37,292 bases of DNA from Candidatus Amulumruptor caecigallinarius (GTDB lineage Bacteria; Bacteroidota; Bacteroidia; Bacteroidales; Muribaculaceae): assembly GCA_944321825.1 (NCBI GenBank), contig CALUMU010000020.1, positions 1 through 37,292 of the forward strand, written 5' to 3'. Position 1 is the first letter of the stretch. Every line of letters begins with the position of its first letter. This document shows, piece after piece, positions 1 to 8,190 of the stretch. A program made the translations under genes and the position numbers. The notes below the pieces were generated by a model. It was not told where the DNA came from and did not search any database. It saw nothing but the letters and a program-made list of their open reading frames with translations.

Positions 1-108
1 GTTTTTCCTCTAACTCCCTAATTATCAAATCCTGTTGCGTTAATCTGCTGCAATTCGGCGGATATTCCAGAGATTTTTCGTAAATTTGTTTCAAATAAGT
101 CAGTAAAT

Positions 109-1317
109 ATGGCAAACGAACCCACCACAACCTCTTCAGCCGAAATAAATGCAGCCAAAGCCCGGTTCGGCATAGTCGGCAACGCCCCGGCTCTGATAGC
201 CGCAGTAAGCCGCGCCATACAGGTCGCCCCGATAGACCTCTCGGTACTTGTGACCGGCGAAAGCGGCAGCGGCAAGGAATTTTTCCCGAAGATAATACAC
301 GCTTTTTCATCACGCAAACACAGCAAATACATAGCCGTCAACTGCGGGGCGATACCCCAGGGCACTATCGACTCCGAACTGTTCGGTCACGAAAAAGGCT
401 CGTTTACCGGGGCTGTCAGCTCCCGCAAAGGCTACTTCGAGGAAGCCGACGGAGGCACCATATTCCTTGACGAAGTGGCAGAACTGCCGCTGACCACCCA
501 GGCCCGGCTGCTACGTGTGCTCGAGACCGGCGAATTTCTCAAAGTCGGATCAAGCGAGGTACAGCGCACCAACCTGCGTATAGTCGCAGCGACCAACGTC
601 GACCTCATCGCGGCGATACATGACGGGCGTTTCCGCGAAGATCTGTATTACCGCCTGTCGACAGTGCTGATACAAGTGCCGCCGCTACGCGACAGGGGCA
701 ACGACATAGTGATGCTGGCCCGCAAATTCGCCGCCGACTTCGCGGAGAAATATATGACCTCTCCTGTCACTTTCGACGAGGATGCCCGCCACCTGCTTAC
801 GCAATACAGATGGCCAGGCAATGTGCGCCAGCTCAAAAACGTCATCGACCAGCTGTCGCTGTTCGACGCCGGTCGCGAAATCACCGCAGCCGACATCGAG
901 CAATACATACCGCGCAACGCTACAATGTATTCGCCCGTACACGTCGAACGCGAACGCCACGATTATTCGTCAGAACGCGAACTTCTCTTCAACATGGTAT
1001 TCGGACTGAGACAGGAAATCGAACGCCTGCGCAATGAAATAGACCGGCTCGGAAAATCGCCGCAGCAAGCCGCGCACAGCGTCGCCCCGACTCGCCCTGC
1101 CGCCGCCTTCGACTCCTACGAAGAGGAACCCGTAGCAGCGGCAACAGACCCTGCCGACAACCTGTCACGACTCCCAGTATCCCTCCAGGACTCCGAAAAA
1201 GACACCATACGGCGGGTACTCGAAATGAACAACGGCAGCCGACGCGACACCGCCGCCGCCCTCAACATCTCCGAACGCACCCTCTACCGCAAGCTGCGCG
1301 AATACAACATCGAATAA
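109..1317 (+). CDS. Sigma-54-dependent transcriptional activator without receiver domain
   Basis: Bacterial enhancer-binding protein (402 aa) that would use ATP hydrolysis to open RNA polymerase-sigma54 promoters. The AAA+ domain fills about residues 20-260: Walker A GESGSGKE at 50-57, the sigma-54 contact loop GSFTGA at 97-102 (classical form GAFTGA, so A to S), Walker B GTIFLDEV at 117-123. A Fis-type helix-turn-helix closes the protein (about 365-402, containing RRDTAAALNISERTLYRKL). The AAA+ domain begins almost at the N-terminus, so there is no receiver, GAF or PAS sensor; activity is probably set by expression or a partner protein. The region between (about 285-355) is charged then Ala/Pro-rich, a likely linker with a short coiled coil. 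ribH follows 38 bp downstream on the same strand. Family assignment is firm; the regulon cannot be read from this window. Confidence 0.95.
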   Translation: MANEPTTTSSAEINAAKARFGIVGNAPALIAAVSRAIQVAPIDLSVLVTGESGSGKEFFPKIIHAFSSRKHSKYIAVNCGAIPQGTIDSELFGHEKGSFTGAVSSRKGYFEEADGGTIFLDEVAELPLTTQARLLRVLETGEFLKVGSSEVQRTNLRIVAATNVDLIAAIHDGRFREDLYYRLSTVLIQVPPLRDRGNDIVMLARKFAADFAEKYMTSPVTFDEDARHLLTQYRWPGNVRQLKNVIDQLSLFDAGREITAADIEQYIPRNATMYSPVHVERERHDYSSERELLFNMVFGLRQEIERLRNEIDRLGKSPQQAAHSVAPTRPAAAFDSYEEEPVAAATDPADNLSRLPVSLQDSEKDTIRRVLEMNNGSRRDTAAALNISERTLYRKLREYNIE

Positions 1318-1355
1318 AAACGCATAGAATAACCAACATTCACCGACCAACATAT

Positions 1356-1838
1356 ATGTCAACCGCAACACCCACCACAGCCCTTCCGAGCATCAAGGAT
1401 GCCCGCGTAGCCATAGTGCGCGCCCAGTGGAACGGCCACATCACCGGCCCGCTCTCCAGCAGCGCACACGATACGCTCATCGCCAACGGATTCCGACCCG
1501 ACGACGTGGTCATGCTCGATGTCCCCGGAGCCATCGAACTGACGTTTGCCGCCTCTCAGCTGATAGAATCGAGCCTGTTTGACGCAGTCATCACCATCGG
1601 ATGTGTAGTGCGTGGCGACACTCCCCACTTCGACTATGTCTGCCAGAGCGTAACGCAGGGCATCACCTCCCTTAATGCCGACTGCGACATACCTGTGATA
1701 TTCGGCGTACTTACCGTCGACACAGAGCAGCAGGCACTTGAACGCATAGCCGGAGGAAAAGTGGGCGACAAAGGAGCCGAAGCCGCCGAAGCCGCGATAC
1801 GCATGATTGCATTCCGCCGGGCTGTCGACGCGCTCTGA
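1356..1838 (+). CDS. ribH: 6,7-dimethyl-8-ribityllumazine synthase
   Basis: Penultimate enzyme of riboflavin synthesis: condenses 5-amino-6-ribitylaminouracil with 3,4-dihydroxy-2-butanone 4-phosphate to form lumazine in the cytoplasm. At 160 aa it has the normal family length. Visible motifs are the substrate-loop W25-N26, the G58-A-I-E61 segment, and RGDTPHFDYV with the catalytic-type histidine at about residue 91. The gene sits 38 bp after the sigma-54 activator on the same strand and may be cotranscribed with it. Other rib genes are not in the window. Downstream lies the repeat island, and no simple terminator is seen directly after the stop codon. Confidence 0.97.
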   Translation: MSTATPTTALPSIKDARVAIVRAQWNGHITGPLSSSAHDTLIANGFRPDDVVMLDVPGAIELTFAASQLIESSLFDAVITIGCVVRGDTPHFDYVCQSVTQGITSLNADCDIPVIFGVLTVDTEQQALERIAGGKVGDKGAEAAEAAIRMIAFRRAVDAL

Positions 1839-2659
1839 TACATACCCATGCTTCTGAATATGGAACATCCCCCCGTATCCCTGACAGGGCGGAGAAACAG
1901 TAGCGGAGGGTGTTGCAGAACTTCGGAACACCCTCAGCCACAGCAACTGTAGGGACGCACGGTCTGTGCGTCCTCGACTGCAAACCGCTCCGAGACGAAT
2001 TTCACGACTTTCAGGTACAAGGACGCACGGCTCGTGCGTCCCTACTGGCTACCCCAACGAACAACGTCCCTGTTAGGGGACGAAGATAGTAGGCGTGGGT
2101 GCAACCCACGCAAAAGGATTCCATCAAAACAAACCGACCGATTTATCGGTCGAACAGTTTGTAGGTTACGGTTACCGGGGGCTTACGCTTCCCAGCTATT
2201 ATCTCCGCATCGCTGACGCGATGCCCATTGCCCCCACGGCTTGCGCCACCGGCCCTGTCAGGGCCATATTGATTGGACACCCTCCTTCAACGGGGCTTAC
2301 GCCCCACCCTACTGTTTTTACGCTCCTGCGGAGCTTTGGCGGATTGGATATGCTGCATGTCGGGAACTTTGTGGATAGACCCTCGTATATCATGCGGCTG
2401 CACCCCAGTGCAGCCGATTGCCAGAAGTGTGGTGGGGCATGGTAGCGGACCCCCGAAAGCTTGCGATGGGATTCGACGAGATTGCGGAGCCCCGGAGGGG
2501 CGAGGGAATAGTAGGGCGGGGCGCAAGCCCCGTTGCAATGGCGCACCCCACATAATCAGCCCTGCAAGGGCTGGCGGCGCAAGCCATGGCCAACGTCGGA
2601 CAATCCCCTTGTTGCCAGCCGCTCTTGTCCGCTGACCCGCAACACCCTCGAAACAAACA
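1839..2659. repeat. Intergenic island of hairpin-forming repeats (island 1)
   Basis: About 820 bases with no credible gene, made of short inverted repeats placed end to end. Clear hairpins: GGGTGTT/AACACCC at 1908-1932; ACGCAC/GTGCGT around 1954-1972 and again around 2023-2039; CGTCCC/GGGGACG at about 2065-2082; CGTGGGT/ACCCACG at 2094-2110; GCATCGC/GCGATGC at about 2207-2224; GGCCCTG/CAGGGCC at 2251-2265; CGGCTGCAC/GTGCAGCCG at 2395-2416. Several blocks recur in the island at 25089-25620 and one at 37216. Open frames here are low-complexity, mutually overlapping and lack family motifs. Function unknown; dispersed non-coding repeats or folded RNA are the likely readings. Confidence 0.8.
2482..2637. 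repeat. Long dispersed repeat, copy A
   Basis: Begins TTGCGGAGCCCCGGAGGGGC and runs for about 155 bases. The same sequence is at 25445-25599 in the same orientation. The first 92 or so bases differ at one position (G here, T there, in the GGCGCACC/GGCTCACC context); the remainder is similar with small indels. It contains nested inverted repeats (GGGGC/GCCCC, GCCCTGCA/TGCAGGGC-like). No transposase or protein family is recognisable in it. Confidence 0.85.
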
Positions 2660-4321
2660 TCAATAGTGGAAACTTGAACCGCCCATAAACTCCCTGAGCA
2701 GGGAGGTCGGCGGCGTGAAATACGGGGCTATGGGCGCAAAGAAGTGCAAGAAGCGGCGCAGACGGTATGCCTCGGCGTACTCGGTCACATCCTGCGGCAC
2801 GGTCTTAAGCACTCGCTCGGCCTGTTCGCGCATGACCGACAGCTCGAATATCAACGACGAGTTAAACGTGGCATCAGCATTTTCCTGATACGGGAATATC
2901 CACTTCTCCTCACCCCGGCGAACGCTCGGCCACCGCCTGATAGTATCAATCGGAGAAGCTCCACGGTACTTGTTATCGCGGATTATACGCCGCAGCAGAC
3001 GGTTGTCGGTAGTGGGGACCCAGTTGTGGTCGTCTATAGCAATAGTGGTCAACGCCGACACATATACTCGGTATTTCATCTTCGCGGCGACAGAGGCGGT
3101 AAGCTCAGGGTTAAGCCCGTGGATTCCCTCAATCAGCAACACGGACTTCCCTGTAAGTTTTATCTTCCGTCCTTTGTACTCGCGCCGCCCCGATTCGAAG
3201 TTGTATGTGGGCATCTCTATCTCTTCGCCGATGATGAGGCGGTTCAAGTCCTCGTTGAATTTCTGCAAGTCGAGCGCGTACAGCGATTCGTAGTCGTAAT
3301 CGCCCGACTCGTCACGCGGAGTCATGTCGCGGTCCACGAAATAATCGTCAAGCGATATCATGGTAGGCTCAAGCAGATTGGTCATCAGCTGTATCGCGAG
3401 ACGCTTGGTGAACGTGGTCTTGCCCGACGACGACGGCCCGGCAATAAGCACAATCCTCGCGCCCCCACGGTCATAAAGGTGCTTGATTTCATCGCTGATC
3501 ACGGCGATCTTCTTTTCGTGGAGAGCCTCGGCGACATTGATAAGCATAGACCCATGCCCGCCCTCGACCGCACTGTTGAGTTCGCCGGCATTCCTGACCC
3601 CGATGATGCGGTTGAAGTCAAGATAATTTGTGAAAGCCTCATACATCTTCTCCTGCGTGACAGGCTGCTGAGGCACATCGGGATTGACCGCATCCGGGCC
3701 GAGCAGCAGGAATCCTTCCTTGTAAATCTCGAGTCCAAACACCTTTATGCACCCCGTCGACGGAGCCAACGCGCTGTTGTAGCTGTCGGCGATGCCATCC
3801 AATGTGTAGTAGACAGTGTAAAGCTCGTGGAGGGTTTCAAGCAGACGCACCTTGTCATCAAGACCCTGCGCACGGAATATCTCTATAACATCTTCGGTAG
3901 GGCGTTCGTGACGCTCAAAAGGCAGGTCGCGCTCACTGAGGCGGCGCATGTGCGACTTGACAGAATCCATCAGTCCCTGTGTCACCTCAACGCCTTCAAG
4001 CCTGCAGTAATATCCCTTGGCGATGCTGTGCATGATACGCAGACGCGCACCTGGAGCCACGGCACTCACCGCTCTGTAGAGCATCATGCACATAGAGCGC
4101 ACGTAGACGCGCTGGCCGCTCTGGGTGGCACCGTCTATATACTCAACCCTTTTGGGGCCGTAGAGAGGATAATGGAGGCTTTCAGTCTTGTTGTTAACAC
4201 GGGCGCATATGGGCGAGAATGGAATCTCACCCTTGATTCTCTGCAGCAGACCGCCGAGGGTCTCGCCCCCTTCGGCCTCTATTTCGCGGCCGAGATTGAC
4301 ACAGTATATTTTCAATGGCAT
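2660..4321 (-). CDS. Nucleoside (uridine-type) kinase with N-terminal TGS-like domain
   Basis: Member of the phosphoribulokinase/uridine kinase P-loop family in the long form common in Bacteroidetes (553 aa). Residues 1 to about 60 resemble a TGS domain, followed by a region resembling the threonyl-tRNA synthetase editing/SAD part. The kinase domain starts near residue 285 with Walker A AGPSSSGKTTFTKR (about 291-304), then SLDDYFVDRD and the LLIEGIHGLNPEL segment typical of uridine kinases. The expected reaction is phosphoryl transfer from ATP or GTP to a nucleoside, in salvage; the true substrate of the long form is uncertain. It is followed by the repeat island and has no obvious terminator. 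A long open frame on the opposite strand (2744-4327) is a shadow of this gene. Confidence 0.9.
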   Translation of the reverse strand: MPLKIYCVNLGREIEAEGGETLGGLLQRIKGEIPFSPICARVNNKTESLHYPLYGPKRVEYIDGATQSGQRVYVRSMCMMLYRAVSAVAPGARLRIMHSIAKGYYCRLEGVEVTQGLMDSVKSHMRRLSERDLPFERHERPTEDVIEIFRAQGLDDKVRLLETLHELYTVYYTLDGIADSYNSALAPSTGCIKVFGLEIYKEGFLLLGPDAVNPDVPQQPVTQEKMYEAFTNYLDFNRIIGVRNAGELNSAVEGGHGSMLINVAEALHEKKIAVISDEIKHLYDRGGARIVLIAGPSSSGKTTFTKRLAIQLMTNLLEPTMISLDDYFVDRDMTPRDESGDYDYESLYALDLQKFNEDLNRLIIGEEIEMPTYNFESGRREYKGRKIKLTGKSVLLIEGIHGLNPELTASVAAKMKYRVYVSALTTIAIDDHNWVPTTDNRLLRRIIRDNKYRGASPIDTIRRWPSVRRGEEKWIFPYQENADATFNSSLIFELSVMREQAERVLKTVPQDVTEYAEAYRLRRFLHFFAPIAPYFTPPTSLLREFMGGSSFHY

Positions 4322-4435
4322 AATTAATAGGTTTTCGGATAATAGGTGTTTCAGACAAGCCTAAGTTACAAAATCCGCAGCAACTTACCCATAAACAGAC
4401 AATGCTTTAACACGCCTGTTGGTTGAAATAAACCA

Positions 4436-4473
4436 CAAAAAAAGCACTGACGGACAAAATGCGCGTCAGTGCT
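4436..4473 (-). terminator. Rho-independent terminator of rpiB
   Basis: On the minus strand AGCACTGACG (4473-4464) pairs perfectly with CGTCAGTGCT (4452-4443), followed directly by seven T. It starts 38 bp after the rpiB stop codon and separates rpiB from the nucleoside kinase transcript. Confidence 0.9.
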
Positions 4474-4510
4474 GTGTTGGCGTTGGAAACCGCGACCTGT
4501 CTACCGCCTG

Positions 4511-4987
4511 TCAGCAGGAAGCAGCCTGCGACTTGACGGGGATTTTAGCGATGCGTGCCTCATGGCGGCCACCGTCAAACGATGTCGACAGGAATGTATC
4601 GACGACTGCGATAGCCGTGGCCGGGTCGATAAAACGGCCGGGAAGCACCAATACGTTAGCATCATTGTGCTGACGGGCGAGAGCCGCCAGTTCGGGAGTC
4701 CAGCAGAGAGCTGCACGTATGCCCTGATGCTTGTTGAGCGTCATTGCGATACCGTTGCCGGTGCCGCATATCGCTATGCCCGGATAGCAGATACCGCCTT
4801 CGATAGCTGCTGCAAGGGGGTGGGCATAGTCCGGATAGTCGCAGCTCTGATCGTTGTCAGTGCCGAAATCCATGTAACTTACACCCTGTGATATGAGATA
4901 TCCTTCGATGATAGTTTTCAATTCAAATCCGGCATGATCGCTGCAAAGTCCGATTTTCTTGATTTTTCGTGATGTTGCTGTAGTCAT
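4511..4987 (-). CDS. rpiB: Ribose 5-phosphate isomerase B
   Basis: Interconverts ribulose 5-phosphate and ribose 5-phosphate in the non-oxidative pentose phosphate pathway. The 158 aa product has the RpiB/LacAB hallmarks: SDHAGFELK at 16-24 (D17, H18), the YPDYAHP segment at 51-57, and ICGTGNG at 73-79, whose C74 is the catalytic-type cysteine. Near the C-terminus, SFDGGRHEARI matches the conserved phosphate-binding end. It appears to be a single-gene unit, with its own strong terminator and a long upstream gap containing a promoter-like TAATTTTG. Confidence 0.97.
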   Translation of the reverse strand: MTTATSRKIKKIGLCSDHAGFELKTIIEGYLISQGVSYMDFGTDNDQSCDYPDYAHPLAAAIEGGICYPGIAICGTGNGIAMTLNKHQGIRAALCWTPELAALARQHNDANVLVLPGRFIDPATAIAVVDTFLSTSFDGGRHEARIAKIPVKSQAASC

Positions 4988-5333
4988 AACCTTGTTGTTT
5001 TTTTGTGTGTTCGTAATTACAAGAACTGTGTACCTTTGGAATTTTTTTTGATAAAAATAGTGTTAGTGATTGTGTGGCAATCTGCATTTATCAGTTGATG
5101 CAGACTTGGTTTGATATGTAGATTAACTCCTGTGACGGCCGGAAATATGCTGTAAAACATAATTTCTCAGCCATTCACGGTGCAAAATTAAGCATTAATT
5201 TTCATTTATGGAAATTATGCAGCCTTTTAACAATTGCATTTAGCCATTGAATCTGCATTTGACACCACCATATCAACGGAGCCGACACCTGATTTGCATA
5301 TCTTTGCTGGGCTGAAGATACACAGCTACTATA
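4988..5333. other. Gene-free region upstream of rpiB
   Basis: AT-rich stretch of 346 bases between rpiB and the DUF6048-like gene. It holds a probable rpiB promoter (5183-5190) and a small hairpin (TCTGCAT 5081-5087 with ATGCAGA 5098-5104) that would lie in the rpiB leader. No open frame of note and no clear terminator for the DUF6048-like gene was found. Confidence 0.5.
5183..5190 (-). promoter_or_regulatory. Probable -7 promoter element for rpiB
   Basis: Minus-strand TAATTTTG followed by CA, the Bacteroidetes -7 consensus TAnnTTTG. No good TTTG at the -33 distance is seen, and it implies a leader of about 190 nt, so the call is moderate. Confidence 0.4.
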
Positions 5334-6236
5334 TCAACGCTCTGGCTGGTACGTTTGTTCAGGAGTTGGCGTAGGCGCAGACATGGAAGCTGGCAGAGCT
5401 TCCGGCTGGAACTCTTTGGTCTTAGGCTCGTTGATGCCGAATGTGTACATCAGTGAAAAGCCCCCGGTAAACAGATTTTTCCGATTACCATAACCGGGGA
5501 TAATCATCGGCTCGCCATACTGGTTGGGGGTTTCATGCAGTATCGTATGCAGCTTCAAAGTCCAACCCATAGAGAAATTACGATAAATCTTTACCTTCAC
5601 GGCTGCCACGACTTCAAGATATCCTGCTGTAGATGTCTGGTCTGATATAGATGTGTATGCAGGTTGGTTCCAGTATCCCTCATCTATGGTGATGCCCTCG
5701 TACCTGTAATTGAACCGGGTAATGCCGTAACGCAGACCGAATTTGAGCTGGTAGCCCGGATTGGAGTTATAGAACACATTGTAGGACGCTCCGATTTTGA
5801 AAAACGGAGATGCCGGGGACTTGAATGTAAAATTGGATTCTTCGGGAGAGGCAGAAGCATTGTCCATGCCAAACTCAAAATACGGGAAATAACGGTTGTG
5901 CATGTTAAGCTCACCCCACACGCTTGCCAATCCGTAGTCCTGCCCTATGATGCGCATAAACGGATTCCAGATATCCACGCCGGCCGTAACCTCATAAATC
6001 AGAGGATATATCATCTTGGACTCCTTGGGCACAGAATCGACGGTGACGGTATCGGTCGGCACTGCGGCAGTGTCAACCGTCACAACATTGCCGAGCGAGT
6101 CATAAAGGTGCGGAATCTTCGACGGATCGATCTGCTCGGGCGCACCTACAGGAGTGATACGCCGCTGCGCGTTCATCACCGATGTGGCTATTGCCACCAC
6201 CATGACGATAGCAGCCACAGACAACAGCCCTCTCAT
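5334..6236 (-). CDS. DUF6048-like exported protein
   Basis: 300 aa protein with an N-terminal signal peptide (hydrophobic segment about residues 4-20 ending near MNAQ). The rest is rich in aromatic residues and alternating polar/hydrophobic strands (FEFGM, FFKIGASYNVFY, GYQLKFGLRYGITRF, SLMYTFGI), as in small outer-membrane beta-barrels. The pairing with a DUF6452-like protein directly upstream is the basis for the DUF6048 name, recalled from Bacteroidetes genomes. Its start codon overlaps the stop of the upstream gene by 4 bp (ATGA), indicating translational coupling. Residues 45-75 are Thr/Val/Asp-rich and the C-terminus is Pro-rich. An outer-membrane or periplasmic envelope role is inference. 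Confidence 0.75.
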   Translation of the reverse strand: MRGLLSVAAIVMVVAIATSVMNAQRRITPVGAPEQIDPSKIPHLYDSLGNVVTVDTAAVPTDTVTVDSVPKESKMIYPLIYEVTAGVDIWNPFMRIIGQDYGLASVWGELNMHNRYFPYFEFGMDNASASPEESNFTFKSPASPFFKIGASYNVFYNSNPGYQLKFGLRYGITRFNYRYEGITIDEGYWNQPAYTSISDQTSTAGYLEVVAAVKVKIYRNFSMGWTLKLHTILHETPNQYGEPMIIPGYGNRKNLFTGGFSLMYTFGINEPKTKEFQPEALPASMSAPTPTPEQTYQPER

Positions 6237-6961
6237 CGCCGCCCTCCTTCCTTGATGCCCACAACCGGCACCACCGAAGTTGGGTCAACACCCATGGACG
6301 GGCCAACCGCAGCATCTTCCTGCTGCTCCTCGTCGCCCTCGCCCGAATCATCAGGGTTGCCCGAATCGCCACCATCACCGCTATCGTCAGAACCACTGTC
6401 GTCACCGCCGCTATCGTCGCCATCGTCAGAGCTTGCGACGTGGAAATATATCTTCAGGTATTCCTTATGCTCATTGGTGACGTTAGGATCCAAAAGCTCT
6501 ATGTCGGCGATATGTCCGTTGGGCGTGAAATCCACCCGGTCTATGCGGTAATGCAATATGGCTCCGCATGCCTCTCCTTCAAAATATGGAGTGCTTGAAT
6601 AATAGAACGTCACTATATCGTCATGCGTATGGTCAGGCGTGACCTCGCCGGTCTCTGGGTCGGTCACGTCATCGCTCGAAAAATGAAATCTGAACGATGT
6701 AACCTCCGCATCCGCCCGTAGCGGGAGGTAGACAAGCTGCACAGTCTCGTTGTCATACAAAAGCGAGTCATCAGGAGCATCGATACCACCTATCGATACA
6801 CCAACGACATTGGCGGCCTCACCTGTGGCATAATCATAAAAGCCGGCTTCAGGTATGGAATTCCGGTTGTCAGTACACATGGAGGTAGTACACGACTGCA
6901 TGGCCAGCGATATCGCCGACACCGAAATCAAAACCGCAGCTACCGACTTCACGAAACCCAT
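6233..6961 (-). CDS. DUF6452-like exported protein with acidic Asp/Ser/Gly tail
   Basis: 242 aa. A hydrophobic N-terminus runs into SLAMQSCTTSMC, so it may be a lipoprotein with the first cysteine as lipid anchor, although the lipobox is weak. The body (about 30-170) holds conserved-looking strands (VQLVYLPL, FRFHFSSDD, DIVTFYYSSTPYF, GAILHYRIDRVDFTPNG) as in the DUF6452 family. From about residue 180 the chain becomes an Asp/Ser/Gly-rich low-complexity tract of roughly 35 residues before a short C-terminus. It overlaps the nitroreductase by 13 bp upstream and the DUF6048-like gene by 4 bp downstream. No enzymatic motif is visible; function unknown. Confidence 0.75.
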   Translation of the reverse strand: MGFVKSVAAVLISVSAISLAMQSCTTSMCTDNRNSIPEAGFYDYATGEAANVVGVSIGGIDAPDDSLLYDNETVQLVYLPLRADAEVTSFRFHFSSDDVTDPETGEVTPDHTHDDIVTFYYSSTPYFEGEACGAILHYRIDRVDFTPNGHIADIELLDPNVTNEHKEYLKIYFHVASSDDGDDSGGDDSGSDDSGDGGDSGNPDDSGEGDEEQQEDAAVGPSMGVDPTSVVPVVGIKEGGRR

Positions 6962-7476
6962 GTAACGATGTCGTCTAACGGTTTTCTGGCTTTATCGGGC
7001 ACAGCCAACCCCTCAGCCGCATAACCTACAGGGAGGAGAGCCACAAGTTCTTCGCCATCCACCAGGCCAAGGATTTCCGAAGCCTGCTCCACATCAAAGC
7101 TGCACACCCAACACGTGGCAAGCCCGAGGGCTTGCGCCGCTAAGCACAGATGCTCCGCTGCGATGGAGACATCCACGTCGGTATGGTCTTTATCATCCGT
7201 CGGACGATGCCAAGCCTGGCCGTGAAGCCCTATACAAGCAATGCAGACCGGCGCATCCTTGAAGCCCTCTTTGCGATAGCATCCACGGATGTCATCAAGT
7301 ACCTTGCCGCCGCTCATCACCGCGAAACGCCAAGGCTGACGGTTACATGCCGACGGCGCAAGGCGGGCAGCCTCCATCATGCGCTGCATGACTTCGAGGC
7401 TTACAGGCTCTTTGCTGAAACTCCGGCACGAATAGCGCGAAGCGACTAACCGCATAAAACTGTCAAATGTCGTCAT
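6949..7476 (-). CDS. Nitroreductase family flavoprotein
   Basis: 175 aa FMN-dependent oxidoreductase of the nitroreductase superfamily. The FMN-binding start ASRYSCRSFSKEPV (about 12-25) and SACNRQPWRF (about 42-51) are typical, as is the central AAEHLCLAAQALGLATCWV helix and the LLPVGYAAE segment near the end. It acts in the cytoplasm, reducing quinone, nitro or related substrates with NAD(P)H; the actual substrate is unknown. At 175 aa it is in the short range of the superfamily. It lies 6 bp after apt and overlaps the DUF6452-like gene, so it is part of that operon; in many Bacteroidales I would expect uvrC after apt instead. Confidence 0.93.
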   Translation of the reverse strand: MTTFDSFMRLVASRYSCRSFSKEPVSLEVMQRMMEAARLAPSACNRQPWRFAVMSGGKVLDDIRGCYRKEGFKDAPVCIACIGLHGQAWHRPTDDKDHTDVDVSIAAEHLCLAAQALGLATCWVCSFDVEQASEILGLVDGEELVALLPVGYAAEGLAVPDKARKPLDDIVTWVS

Positions 7477-7482
7477 TATACG

Positions 7483-8001
7483 TCAATAAGTGATTAGCGA
7501 TGTGACCTCGGCATCGGCAGGAAGAATGGCACGTCCGTTGAGGTCGCTGAGTTCTATGATGACATTTACATATATTTTTTTAGGATTCATCTGCTTCACC
7601 AAGTTGTACGCAGCAGCCATGGTGCCGCCAGTAGCCAGAACATCGTCGTGAAGCACTACGACATCGTCAGGAGTGATGGCATCACGGTGGATTTCTATAG
7701 TATCTTTGCCATACTCCTTGTCATAGGTGGCCGACAGAGTATCGGCAGGGAGCTTACCGGGCTTGCGCACAGGTACGAATCCGGCTCCTAACTCAAATGC
7801 AAGTATCGAGCCGCCGATGAATCCGCGGGACTCTATGCCCACGACTTTGGTCACACCCTTGTCACGATAGAGCTGCGACAAATCCCAGCCGATTATGTGG
7901 AGGGCGCGGGGATCTTTGAATACTGTGGTAAGGTCTCTGAACACGACTCCCTTTTGAGGGAAGTCATAGACATCGCGTATCCGTTTTTTTATGTATTCCA
8001 T
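7483..8001 (-). CDS. apt: Adenine phosphoribosyltransferase
   Basis: Purine salvage enzyme converting adenine plus PRPP to AMP and pyrophosphate. The 172 aa length and motifs fit: FPQKGVVFRDLTTVFKDP near the N-terminus, GIESRGFIGGS (55-65), VRKPGKLP (78-85) and the PRPP loop VLHDDVLATGGTM (116-128). It heads a compact minus-strand operon with the nitroreductase and the two DUF genes. The 282 bp before its start carry the perfect parS palindrome and a weak promoter-like TAATTTTA at 8080-8073. Confidence 0.97.
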   Translation of the reverse strand: MEYIKKRIRDVYDFPQKGVVFRDLTTVFKDPRALHIIGWDLSQLYRDKGVTKVVGIESRGFIGGSILAFELGAGFVPVRKPGKLPADTLSATYDKEYGKDTIEIHRDAITPDDVVVLHDDVLATGGTMAAAYNLVKQMNPKKIYVNVIIELSDLNGRAILPADAEVTSLITY

Positions 8002-8190
8002 GTGTCAAGATAGAATAGGTTGTACTGATTTGGAGAGTCCGCCATATAGCAGTCGGACATATTTACTCGGTGTAAAATTACGATATTATTTTGGATTTTC
8101 AGCGAATTATCATGCTACATTTTTACACACCGCCAATGGACACTCCAACTCAGCAACAGCACCGCGCGTAAAACACGCAACTCCCTTTGA

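Noticed and set aside
2368-2378. Single DnaA-box-like TGTGGATAG
   Set aside because: One mismatch to the consensus and no cluster of boxes or AT-rich unwinding region nearby, so no support for an origin here despite the parS sites.
2034-2635. Several open frames of 60-120 codons in island 1
   Set aside because: Mutually overlapping on both strands, made of hairpin repeats, without starts or motifs typical of genes.
1839-2659. CRISPR array
   Set aside because: Repeats are palindromic units of different sequence without constant spacer length, and there are no cas genes in the window.
2744-4327. 527-codon open frame on the plus strand
   Set aside because: Exact antisense of the nucleoside kinase; no family motifs, and the minus-strand protein has a full P-loop and kinase signatures.
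5031-5038. Plus-strand TACCTTTG resembling a -7 promoter box
   Set aside because: The nearest TTG upstream is 25 bp away and there is no plus-strand gene to transcribe downstream; rpiB and the DUF6048 gene are both on the minus strand.
5664-6551. 295-codon open frame on the plus strand
   Set aside because: Antisense of the DUF6048/DUF6452 pair; its Ser/Pro-rich end is the mirror of the Asp/Ser tract.
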